Below, one piece after another: positions 23,281 to 30,845 of a stretch of DNA of 64,000 nt (the stretch's first letter is position 1; every line of letters begins with the position of its first letter). The DNA lies in contig CAVSRM010000006.1 of assembly GCA_963730365.1 (NCBI GenBank), forward strand, positions 44,690 to 108,689. Direction: 5' to 3'. The position numbers were made by a program, and so were the translations under genes. The notes under the pieces are model-generated. The model was not told the origin of the DNA and made no database searches. It saw only the letters and a program-made list of their open reading frames with translations. The DNA comes from Fodinibacter sp963730365 (GTDB lineage: Bacteria; Actinomycetota; Actinomycetes; Actinomycetales; Dermatophilaceae).

Positions 23281-24071
23281 GTGCCGAGCGGGCCCGCGCC
23301 CTCGCCGACCGCAGGGCCGGCATCGGTGGCGACGGCGTCATCCTGGTCGTGCCCACCGAGGCTGCCGACGACCCGGCCGTGCGCGATCAGGCCGGTGCCG
23401 CGGCGTGGTTCATGGACTACCGCAACGCCGACGGGTCCCTGTCCGAGATGTGTGGCAACGGCACACGCGTCTTCGCCGCCTTCCTCCGACGTGAGGGGCT
23501 GGAGACGGCCGACGAGTTCGCCATCGCCACCCGTGCCGGCACGAAGGTGGTGCGGGTCGACGGCGACGGCTTCGCCGTCGATCTCGGACCCTGGCGCCTG
23601 CGCGACCCCGAGACCGCGGAACGGGACGGTTTCGACGCCCTGGTCCACCTCGACGACGGCGACCCCTACTCCGCGATCAGCATCGACCTCGGGAACCCTC
23701 ACACGGTGCTGGCCCTCCCCGAGGACGTCGAGCTCGACGCCCTGGACCTCACGCGCCAGCCGATCGTCAACCCGGTGCCCGAGAACGGGACCAACGTCGA
23801 GCTGGTCCGACCGCTGGGTCCCGGACACATCACCATGCGCGTGCACGAGAGGGGCGTCGGGGAGACCCGGTCCTGCGGGTCGGGAGCGTGCGCCGCCGCC
23901 ATCGCGACCAGCTTCTGGGCCGGCTCCCACGACACCGGCGCCTCGTGGATCGTCGACGTCCCCGGTGGCCGCCTCCGCGTCCGGTTGCTCCCCGACCGTG
24001 CCGTCGAGCTCGCTGGACCGGCGGTTCTCGTCGCCGACGGGGTCGTCGACCTCAGCTCCCTGCCGGCCTGA
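23193..24071 (+). CDS. dapF: Diaminopimelate epimerase
   Basis: The 292-residue enzyme converts LL- to meso-diaminopimelate for lysine and peptidoglycan synthesis. The two catalytic cysteines are Cys87 in MCGNGTR and Cys228 in RSCGSGACAA. KGHGTENDF at the N-terminus and GGDGVI complete the family pattern. ATG 23193 is preceded by GAGGAT six bases earlier, which may act as a -10 or as part of a weak ribosome site. If the miaA frameshift is real, that longer frame overlaps this start. Confidence 0.96.
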   Translation: MADGLAFTKGHGTENDFVLVPDLSGTIGLSAERARALADRRAGIGGDGVILVVPTEAADDPAVRDQAGAAAWFMDYRNADGSLSEMCGNGTRVFAAFLRREGLETADEFAIATRAGTKVVRVDGDGFAVDLGPWRLRDPETAERDGFDALVHLDDGDPYSAISIDLGNPHTVLALPEDVELDALDLTRQPIVNPVPENGTNVELVRPLGPGHITMRVHERGVGETRSCGSGACAAAIATSFWAGSHDTGASWIVDVPGGRLRVRLLPDRAVELAGPAVLVADGVVDLSSLPA

Positions 24072-24077
24072 GCCGCG

Positions 24078-24971
24078 TCATCCGCCGGTTCGTGCCAGCT
24101 CGACCCTGACGTCCCGGCCGACGAACTCGACGAACCCCTCGAGGTCGGGCTCGTCCTCGGTCGGCTGGAACACGACGCTCGTCGCGCCGATGCCGGCGAG
24201 GCGGCGCACGGCATCCGCGACGGCCGATGCGTCACCGGCGACGCCACGCCCGGGGGCGCCGTCGGTGCGGCCCCACCGGCGCAGCTCGTCCGCGAGGCGC
24301 TGCTCGGCACCGGTTCCGGTCGCCGTCACCAGGTGGCAGACGACAGGGAGCGGGTCACCGAGCGCCCCGCGGCCCTCGACCCACCCGGCGCGGGCCGTCG
24401 CCACGGAGTCGGCGAGCTCGGCGTCCGACACGACCGACCCGATGAGGATGCCGTCGCCCAGCCGGCCGGCGAGCTCGAGGCTGCGGGGCCCGGCGCCGCC
24501 GACCAGCAGGGGGGTGCCGGGCTGCGGTGGCCAGTCCAGGCGCACCCGGTCCAGGCTGACGTAGCGGCCCGAGACGGTGACCTCGTGGCCGTCGAGCAGC
24601 AGGCGCAGTGCCTCGGCGTACTCGCGCAGCAGGGTCAGCGGGGAGCCGGCCCGCGCGCCGACCTGGGCCATCCAGTCCTGCACGCCGTGCCCGATGCCCG
24701 GGAGCAGGCGACCGGGGAAGACCCGGTGCAGGGTCGCGAGCTCCATGGCCAGGAGGGCGACGTTGCGCAGTGGCACCGGGGCCAGGCCGATGCCCACCCG
24801 CACCCGATCGGTCCAGGCCAGGGCGACCCCGGCCGCCGCGATGGAGGACTCCTTGAAGCAGTCCTCCCACACCCAGAGCTCGTCGAGGTGCCGGTCGGCC
24901 GCCGCGGCGAGGGGACGCAGCGCCTCCGGCGGGAGGCTGGGGACGAGGACGACGCCGAGGTGTGGGGTCAC
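24078..24971 (-). CDS. LLM class flavin-dependent oxidoreductase
   Basis: This 297-residue protein has the bacterial luciferase-like barrel. An N-terminal strand (HLGVVLVPSLPPEAL) leads to DELWVWED, VRVGIGLAPVPLRNVALLAME, the FPGRLLPGIGHG segment and GTPLLVGGAGPRSLELAGRL. Such enzymes use F420 or FMN, and in actinobacteria F420 is common. No substrate can be named. It converges on dapF with 6 bases between stops. The GTG at 24971 has GAGGAT 6 bases upstream on its strand. Confidence 0.88.
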   Translation of the reverse strand: MTPHLGVVLVPSLPPEALRPLAAAADRHLDELWVWEDCFKESSIAAAGVALAWTDRVRVGIGLAPVPLRNVALLAMELATLHRVFPGRLLPGIGHGVQDWMAQVGARAGSPLTLLREYAEALRLLLDGHEVTVSGRYVSLDRVRLDWPPQPGTPLLVGGAGPRSLELAGRLGDGILIGSVVSDAELADSVATARAGWVEGRGALGDPLPVVCHLVTATGTGAEQRLADELRRWGRTDGAPGRGVAGDASAVADAVRRLAGIGATSVVFQPTEDEPDLEGFVEFVGRDVRVELARTGG

Positions 24972-24999
24972 GTCGCGATCCTCGCAGGCTCCGCGGGCG

Positions 25000-25605
25000 T
25001 CAGCCCGTGCGCACCTCGAGGACCCGGAAGCCCTTGCTCGACGCCAACCGGGCGCACGGCATCCCGAGCTCGGACCCCACCCATCGTTGGAGCGAGTCCG
25101 AGCCGAGGTTCTTCTGGACGACGAGGTAGGCGGACCCTGCGGGGGTGAGCCGGGGCAGCCAGGTGCGTAGGAGGTCGTGCAGCACCGCCTTGCCGACCCG
25201 GATCGGTGGGTTGGACCAGATCAGGTCGAACCGCACCTCGGGGGGGACGCCGTCGGGTCGGCTCGCGCGGACCCCCTCCAGGCCCAGCGAGGCGGCGTTG
25301 CGCGCGGTGAGGTCGAGCGCGCGCTCGTTGACGTCCACGGCATACACGCTCGCCCCCGGCGCGGACAGGCCCAGGGTGAGGGCGATGGGGCCCCAGCCGC
25401 AGCCGAGGTCCAGGAAGGTGCCGGATGCCGGTGGCGCCGGTGCCTCCTCGAGGAGCACTGCCGTGCCCTTGTCGATGCCCCCGGGGGAGAAGATGCCCGA
25501 GGCCACCTCGACCTCCACGGGGCGCCCGGCGAGCCGCACGTGCACCCGGCGGCGCGCGTCGGCGCTCGCCGGTGCGGCGCTGAAGTAGTGGTCGGGCTCG
25601 TCCAT
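25000..25605 (-). CDS. Class I SAM-dependent methyltransferase (RsmC/RlmG-like)
   Basis: The 201-residue protein carries the SAM-binding motif FLDLGCGWGPIALTLG and the NPP catalytic motif in FDLIWSNPPIRVGKAVLHDL, the pattern of MTS-domain N2-guanine methyltransferases acting on rRNA. It begins MDEPDHYFSAAPASADARRR and includes GIFSPGGIDKGTAVLLE, which is also typical. It is shorter than RsmC of Escherichia coli because it has only the catalytic half. The rRNA position is unknown. ATG 25605 is divergent from hflX. Confidence 0.88.
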   Translation of the reverse strand: MDEPDHYFSAAPASADARRRVHVRLAGRPVEVEVASGIFSPGGIDKGTAVLLEEAPAPPASGTFLDLGCGWGPIALTLGLSAPGASVYAVDVNERALDLTARNAASLGLEGVRASRPDGVPPEVRFDLIWSNPPIRVGKAVLHDLLRTWLPRLTPAGSAYLVVQKNLGSDSLQRWVGSELGMPCARLASSKGFRVLEVRTG

Positions 25606-25681
25606 CGCAGGGCCACGGTAGCGGTCGCCCGGAAGAAAGCGGTCGCTCGGCCGCGTTCAACGATGAGACCCTAGGGAGAAC

Positions 25682-27142
25682 ATGACTGCACGACGAGACA
25701 TCCTGTCCGGGCGGGCCGAGGCGCTCGCCGACCACCCCGACCTCGACGAGTCCGGGTTCGTCCTGGACGACTCCGCCTTCGACGGCGAGCAGTTCGACCG
25801 CGAGGAGCGGGCGGCGCTGCGGCGCGTCTCCGGGCTCTCCACCGAGCTCGAGGACGTCACCGAGGTCGAGTACCGGCAGCTGCGCCTGGAGCGGGTCGTC
25901 CTCGCCTCGGTCTGGTGCGAGGGGACCCTCGAGGATGCCGAGAACTCCCTCAAGGAGCTGTCGGCCCTCGCCGAGACCGCCGGTTCCGAGGTGCTCGCGG
26001 GGGTCGTCCAGCGTCGCGCCAACCCCGACCCCGCGACCTACCTGGGGAAGGGCAAGGCCGCCGAGCTGCGCGACATCGTCATCGCCGAGGGCGCGGACAC
26101 CGTCGTGTGCGACAGCGAGCTGGCACCCAGCCAGCGCCGTGCGCTGGAGGACGTCGTGAAGGTCAAGGTGATCGACCGCACGGCGCTGATCCTCGACATC
26201 TTCGCCCAGCACGCGAAGAGCCGGGAGGGCAAGGCCCAGGTCGAGCTGGCGCAGCTGCAGTACCTGCTGCCCCGCCTGCGCGGCTGGGGCGAGTCGATGT
26301 CTCGCCAGGCCGGTGGGCAGGCGGCGGGCGGTCAGGGCATGGGCTCCCGCGGCCCCGGTGAGACCAAGATCGAGCTCGACCGCCGCCGGATCAACACCCG
26401 GATCGCGAAGCTCCGCCGCCAGATCACGGAGATGAAGACCGTTCGCGACACCAAGCGGGGCAGCCGCCGGGCGAATGCGGTTCCCAGCGTTGCGATCGCG
26501 GGCTACACGAATGCGGGCAAGTCCTCGATCCTCAACCGGCTCACCGGGGCAGGCGTCCTCGTCGAGAACCAGCTGTTCGCCACGCTCGACCCCACCGTCC
26601 GACGGGCCGAGACGCCCGATGGCCGCCTGTACACCCTCGTCGACACGGTGGGCTTCGTGCGCCAGCTGCCGCACCAGCTCGTCGAGGCCTTCCGCTCGAC
26701 CCTCGAGGAGGTGTCCCAGTCCGACCTGCTCCTGCACGTGGTCGACGGGTCCCACCCCGACCCCGAGGGCCAGATCTCCGCGGTGCGCTCCGTGCTCGCC
26801 GACGTCGACGCCACCGACGTCAAGGAGGTCGTCGTCATCAACAAGGCCGACCTCGCCGACCCCGAGGTGATCGACAGGCTGCGCCGCAACGAGCGGCACT
26901 CCATCGTCGTCTCGGCGCGCACCGGACTCGGCCTGGACGAGCTCGTCTCGCTGATCGCCGAGGAGCTCCCGCAGCCGGACGTCACGGTCGAGGTGCTCCT
27001 GCCCTACGACCGCGGAGACCTGGTCAGCCGCATCCACGAGTCCGGCGAGATCCTGCACAGCCAGCACCTCGGTGACGGCACCCGGATCAGCGCCAAGGTG
27101 ACACCGGACCTCGCCGGAGACCTCGCGGCATACGGCGCCTGA
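25682..27142 (+). CDS. hflX: GTPase HflX
   Basis: This 486-residue ribosome-associated GTPase splits stalled ribosomes, for example under heat or antibiotic stress. The N-terminal HflX domain (VVQRRANPDPATYLGKGKAAEL) is followed by the coiled linker (SRGPGETKIELDRRRIN) and the G domain with GYTNAGKSS, DTVGFVRQLP and NKADL. The first 80 residues are acidic and longer than in E. coli. A GGGAGAA ribosome site lies before ATG 25682. Its position downstream of miaA-dapF is common in bacteria. Confidence 0.96.
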   Translation: MTARRDILSGRAEALADHPDLDESGFVLDDSAFDGEQFDREERAALRRVSGLSTELEDVTEVEYRQLRLERVVLASVWCEGTLEDAENSLKELSALAETAGSEVLAGVVQRRANPDPATYLGKGKAAELRDIVIAEGADTVVCDSELAPSQRRALEDVVKVKVIDRTALILDIFAQHAKSREGKAQVELAQLQYLLPRLRGWGESMSRQAGGQAAGGQGMGSRGPGETKIELDRRRINTRIAKLRRQITEMKTVRDTKRGSRRANAVPSVAIAGYTNAGKSSILNRLTGAGVLVENQLFATLDPTVRRAETPDGRLYTLVDTVGFVRQLPHQLVEAFRSTLEEVSQSDLLLHVVDGSHPDPEGQISAVRSVLADVDATDVKEVVVINKADLADPEVIDRLRRNERHSIVVSARTGLGLDELVSLIAEELPQPDVTVEVLLPYDRGDLVSRIHESGEILHSQHLGDGTRISAKVTPDLAGDLAAYGA

Positions 27143-27161
27143 CGGCAGCGCCCCCCGTCAC

Positions 27162-27167
27162 TAGTCT
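27162..27167 (+). promoter_or_regulatory. -10 hexamer TAGTCT, leaderless start of flavodoxin-like gene
   Basis: TAGTCT ends 6 bases before ATG 27174, with no ribosome binding site other than the intervening G run. Confidence 0.55.
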
Positions 27168-27173
27168 CGGGGG

Positions 27174-27926
27174 ATGCTCCCGGACAGCGTGCGCCGCTTC
27201 ATCGATGCCGAGACCGAGGCCAGCACGGTCGACTTCACCGACCTTCGCGTGGTCTACCTCAACGGAACCCTCAAACCCAGCCCCGAGCCCAGCCACACGG
27301 ACGGTCTCGTCTCGGTGAGTCGTCGCGTGTTCGACGGGGTGGGTGCCCGGGTGGACGTCGTGCGCACCGTCGACCACGCCATCGCGCCGGGGGTGCAGCC
27401 CGACATGCGCGAGCACGGATGGAAGCGTGACGCGTTCCCCGACCTGTACCGCACCTACGTCGAGCCTGCTGACGTCGTCGTGCTCGCCACCCCGATCTGG
27501 CTCGGCGACCAGTCCTCGCAGACGCGCCTGACGATCGAGCGTCTCTACGGCTGGTCCGGTGAGCTCAACGAGAAGGGCCAGTGGTCCTACTACGGCAAGG
27601 TCGGCGGGGTCATCGTCACCGGCAACGAGGACGGCGGGAAGCACTGCGCCGCGCAGATGCTCTACGCCCTCTCGCACATCGGCTTCACCATCCCCCCGCA
27701 GGCCGACGCGTACTGGAACGGCGAGGCCGGCCCCGGGCCCTCCTACCTCGACGACAACCGTGGTGCCAGGAACCACTGGACGACCCGGAACACCGTCTTC
27801 GCGGCCTGGAACATGCTGCACACCGCGCGACGGATCAAGGACGCGGGCGGCATCCCGGGCCACGGCAACGTCACCACCAACTGGGACCTCGGTGAACCCG
27901 ACCACCCCAATCCGGAGTACCGCTGA
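27174..27926 (+). CDS. Flavodoxin family / NAD(P)H-dependent FMN reductase-like protein
   Basis: The 250-residue protein has the flavodoxin-like pattern of FMN reductases: VVYLNGTLKPSPEPSHT at the start of the fold, then PADVVVLATPIWLGDQSSQTRLTIER and GKVGGVIVTGNEDGGKHCAAQMLYAL. It likely binds FMN and reduces a small molecule or quinone with NAD(P)H. The C-terminal segment (KDAGGIPGHGNVTTNWD) is conserved in similar actinobacterial proteins as far as I recall. It is monocistronic, with its own -10 directly upstream. Confidence 0.85.
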   Translation: MLPDSVRRFIDAETEASTVDFTDLRVVYLNGTLKPSPEPSHTDGLVSVSRRVFDGVGARVDVVRTVDHAIAPGVQPDMREHGWKRDAFPDLYRTYVEPADVVVLATPIWLGDQSSQTRLTIERLYGWSGELNEKGQWSYYGKVGGVIVTGNEDGGKHCAAQMLYALSHIGFTIPPQADAYWNGEAGPGPSYLDDNRGARNHWTTRNTVFAAWNMLHTARRIKDAGGIPGHGNVTTNWDLGEPDHPNPEYR

Positions 27927-28010
27927 GCCCGAGGGCCGCTGACGCCGAGCGGGCCACCCCGTCCGGCAGATCCGGCTGCACGGAGCACCCGGTGGCACGC
28001 CGCCCGCGGG

Positions 28011-28016
28011 TAGCGT
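28011..28016 (+). promoter_or_regulatory. -10 hexamer TAGCGT, leaderless start of GNAT gene
   Basis: TAGCGT ends 7 bases before GTG 28024. Confidence 0.55.
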
Positions 28017-28023
28017 CAGCCGG

Positions 28024-29022
28024 GTGCAGAAGGCGCCACGGGAGATCTCGACGAACCGTCTGACCCTGCGGCCCCCGGCCGGCAGCGACCTCCACCTCTG
28101 GCGTGGGTTGAGCGAGGCTCCGGGGCGCGACTCCGTGGTCTGGGGCGACCTGCCTGAGTGCGTGGCGCGCTGGGAGCGCGACGGTTTCGGCTTCGGCGTC
28201 GTCGAAGAAGCGAGCACCCGGTCCGGGATCGGCATCGGGGGCCTGCGCCACGAGGCCGAGACCGGCACGATCACCCTCGCCTGCCGCCTCGACGATCGGG
28301 TCCGGGGCAGGGGACTGGGCACCGAGGCGGCGCGGGCCTGGACCGTGCACGCCGTCGAGTGGTTGCCCTCCCTCCCCGTCCTGGCTCAGGTGCCGGGTGA
28401 CGACGCGCGCTCGCTGCGGGTCGCACGCGCGGCGGGTCTGGAGCACAGCGGCGGGCAGTCGGACGTGCTCGTCGTGCCGCGGGTGGAGAGCCCCACCCGG
28501 CTCGACGACGCCACCCGGGACGCGATGCTCGACCTCTGGTGTGCCGTCAACGACTCCGGTGGTGCTGTCGGGTTCCTCCCGGACGCCCCTCGGGCCGATG
28601 TCGATGCCGCGCTCGCCTCGCACGAGGAGGCGATGGCGCAGGGGAGCACCACCGCCGTGCTGTTGCGCGCTCCGGCGGGTGACGTCCTGGCGATGGGGTT
28701 CTGGGCGGCCGGCCCCAACCCGCTCCTTTCCCACACGCGCACGGCCTACCGTGTCATGACCGACCCCCGGCGCCGTGGACGCAACCTGGGCAGGCTTCTC
28801 ATGGCGGCGATGCACCGCGTGGCACGCGAGCAGGCCGTCGAGGTCGCCGTGCTCGACGTCCGGAGCGGCCTGGGCACCACGCGCTTCTACGAGGGGTGCG
28901 GGTACGTCGAGGTGGGCAGGGTGCCCGGCGTCGTCAGGGTCTCTCCCGGCGACGACCGGGACAGCGTGGTCATGGCCCGCCGCCTCGATGGTCGGCCGAT
29001 GGTCGCCGACGGCCGCGCCTGA
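28024..29022 (+). CDS. Protein with two tandem GNAT acetyltransferase domains
   Basis: The 332-residue protein contains two GNAT folds. The first (residues about 5-155) has NRLTLRPPAGSDLHLW and the acetyl-CoA loop RVRGRGLGTEAARAW. The second (about 160-320) has RRRGRNLGRLLMAAMH and STTRFYEGCGY-like VRSGLGTTRFYEGCGYVEVG. Each could bind acetyl-CoA, though the first looks more degenerate at its C-terminal end. Two-domain GNATs include mycothiol synthase, but the motifs here do not identify that enzyme. It is convergent with fhs, with two bases between stops. The substrate is unknown. Confidence 0.82.
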   Translation: MQKAPREISTNRLTLRPPAGSDLHLWRGLSEAPGRDSVVWGDLPECVARWERDGFGFGVVEEASTRSGIGIGGLRHEAETGTITLACRLDDRVRGRGLGTEAARAWTVHAVEWLPSLPVLAQVPGDDARSLRVARAAGLEHSGGQSDVLVVPRVESPTRLDDATRDAMLDLWCAVNDSGGAVGFLPDAPRADVDAALASHEEAMAQGSTTAVLLRAPAGDVLAMGFWAAGPNPLLSHTRTAYRVMTDPRRRGRNLGRLLMAAMHRVAREQAVEVAVLDVRSGLGTTRFYEGCGYVEVGRVPGVVRVSPGDDRDSVVMARRLDGRPMVADGRA

Positions 29023-29024
29023 GC

Positions 29025-30740
29025 TCAGCTCAGGCCGACGATGCGTCCCTCGTCGTCCACGTCGATGTGTTCGGTGGCCGGGACCCGAGGCAGGCCGGGC
29101 ATGGTCATCACATCGCCCGTCACCATGACGACGAAGCCGGCGCCGGCCGCGAGGCGCACCTCGCGGATCGTGACGACGTGGTCCGACGGGGCGCCGCGCC
29201 GCGTCGGGTCGGTCGAGAACGACATCTGGGTCTTGGCCATGCACACCGGGAGCCGGCCGTGGCCCTCCGCCTCGATCTGGGCGAGCCGTCGTGCCGCGCG
29301 GGCTTCGAGGACCACGCCCGACGCCCCGTAGACCCGGGTCGCCACGGCCTCCGCCTTCTCGATGAGGGTGAGGTCGTCGGCGTAGGCGAAGCGCAGCTCC
29401 GACCCACTCGCGAGGTTCGCCTCGGCTGCCGCCATGACGCCACGCGCGAGGTCCTCGGCACCGCCGCCACCCCGGGCGACATGGGTGGCCTCGTGGGCGG
29501 CGAAGCCGTCGGCGGCCACGTGGTCGATCACGGCCTGCACCTCTGCGTCGGTGTCGCTGGGGAAGCGGTTGACCGCGACGACTGCGGGCAGCCCGAACAC
29601 GTCGCGGATCGTCTTGAGGTGCCGGCGCAGGTTCGGAAGCCCCGCCCGGACCGCCGCGACGTCCTCGCTGCCCAGGTCGGCGGCCGCGATGCCTCCGTGG
29701 AACTTCAGCGCGCGCACCGTGGCGACGACGACGACGACGGCCGGGCGCAGACCGGACACGCGGCACTTGATGTCGAGGAACTTCTCGGCTCCCAGGTCCG
29801 ACCCGAAGCCCGCCTCGGTGACGACGTAGTCGGCCACCTTCAAGGCCGTGCGGGTCGCGATGAGCGAGTTGCAGCCGTGGGCGATGTTGGCGAACGGACC
29901 CCCGTGGACCAGCGCGGGAGTGTGCTCGAGGGTCTGCACGAGGTTGGGGGCGAGGGCGTCCCGCAGGAGCACCGTCATCGCACCCTCCGCGCGAAGGTCT
30001 CTCGCGGTGACGGGGTTCTTGTCACGGTCGTGCGCGACGACGATGTCGCCGAGGCGGGTCTTCAGGTCGGGGATCGACTCCGCGAGGCAGAGGATCGCCA
30101 TCACCTCCGAGGCGACGACGATGTCGAAGCCGTCCTCTCGCGGGAATCCGTTCGTCACGCCCCCCAGGCCGACGACGATGTCGCGCAGGGCCCGGTCGTT
30201 GAGGTCGACGACCCGCTTCCAGGTGATGGTCCGGGGGTCGATTCCCAGCTGGTTGCCGTGGTGGACGTGGTTGTCCACCAGCGCGGCGAGCAGGTTGTTG
30301 GCGGCGGCGATCGCGGCGAAGTCGCCGGTGAAGGCCAGGTTGATGTCCGTCATCGGCACCACCTGGGCGTAGCCCCCTCCCGCAGCTCCACCCTTGACGC
30401 CGAACACCGGACCCATCGATGGCTCGCGCAGGGCCACCATGCTCTTGACGCCGAGGCGCTGCAGGCCGTCCGCGAGCCCCACCGAGGTCGACGTCTTCCC
30501 TTCGCCGGCAGGCGTGGGGGACATCGCTGTGACGAGCACGAGGACCCCGTCGGGTCGGTCGGCGAGCGACGCGATGTGCCGCAGCGTGATCTTCGCCTTG
30601 TCGTGGCCGTAGGGGACCAGCGCCTCGCTCGGGATGCCGAGCCGGTCACGGGCCAGTTCAAGCACCGGCTCGATCCGCGCCGCCTCGGCGATCTCGATGT
30701 CACTGGGGAACGGGGTCTCGGAGTCGACGTCGATGCTCAC
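29025..30740 (-). CDS. fhs: Formate--tetrahydrofolate ligase
   Basis: The 571-residue enzyme forms 10-formyltetrahydrofolate from formate, THF and ATP for purine synthesis and one-carbon flow. The P-loop TPAGEGKTSTSVGL, LREPSMGPVFGVKGGAAGGG, NNLLAALVDNHVHHGN and the C-terminal TGDVMTMPGLPRVPA are all conserved. GTG 30740 matches the family N-terminus. The open frame continues upstream through dinG antisense sequence, but no start there is sensible. AACGAT lies 6 bases before the start. It is divergent from dinG. Confidence 0.95.
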   Translation of the reverse strand: MSIDVDSETPFPSDIEIAEAARIEPVLELARDRLGIPSEALVPYGHDKAKITLRHIASLADRPDGVLVLVTAMSPTPAGEGKTSTSVGLADGLQRLGVKSMVALREPSMGPVFGVKGGAAGGGYAQVVPMTDINLAFTGDFAAIAAANNLLAALVDNHVHHGNQLGIDPRTITWKRVVDLNDRALRDIVVGLGGVTNGFPREDGFDIVVASEVMAILCLAESIPDLKTRLGDIVVAHDRDKNPVTARDLRAEGAMTVLLRDALAPNLVQTLEHTPALVHGGPFANIAHGCNSLIATRTALKVADYVVTEAGFGSDLGAEKFLDIKCRVSGLRPAVVVVVATVRALKFHGGIAAADLGSEDVAAVRAGLPNLRRHLKTIRDVFGLPAVVAVNRFPSDTDAEVQAVIDHVAADGFAAHEATHVARGGGGAEDLARGVMAAAEANLASGSELRFAYADDLTLIEKAEAVATRVYGASGVVLEARAARRLAQIEAEGHGRLPVCMAKTQMSFSTDPTRRGAPSDHVVTIREVRLAAGAGFVVMVTGDVMTMPGLPRVPATEHIDVDDEGRIVGLS

Positions 30741-30833
30741 CCGCTCATCGTTGCACTGCGAGCCCCCGGGAGGTGGTCGTTCGTGACCCGACAGACCTGT
30801 GGCGGACCTGCACGACCCGGCGGGCCGACGGCA

Positions 30834-30839
30834 TACGCT
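30834..30839 (+). promoter_or_regulatory. -10 hexamer TACGCT, leaderless start of dinG
   Basis: TACGCT ends 6 bases before GTG 30846. No ribosome binding site is visible. Confidence 0.6.
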
Positions 30840-30845
30840 GCTCGG

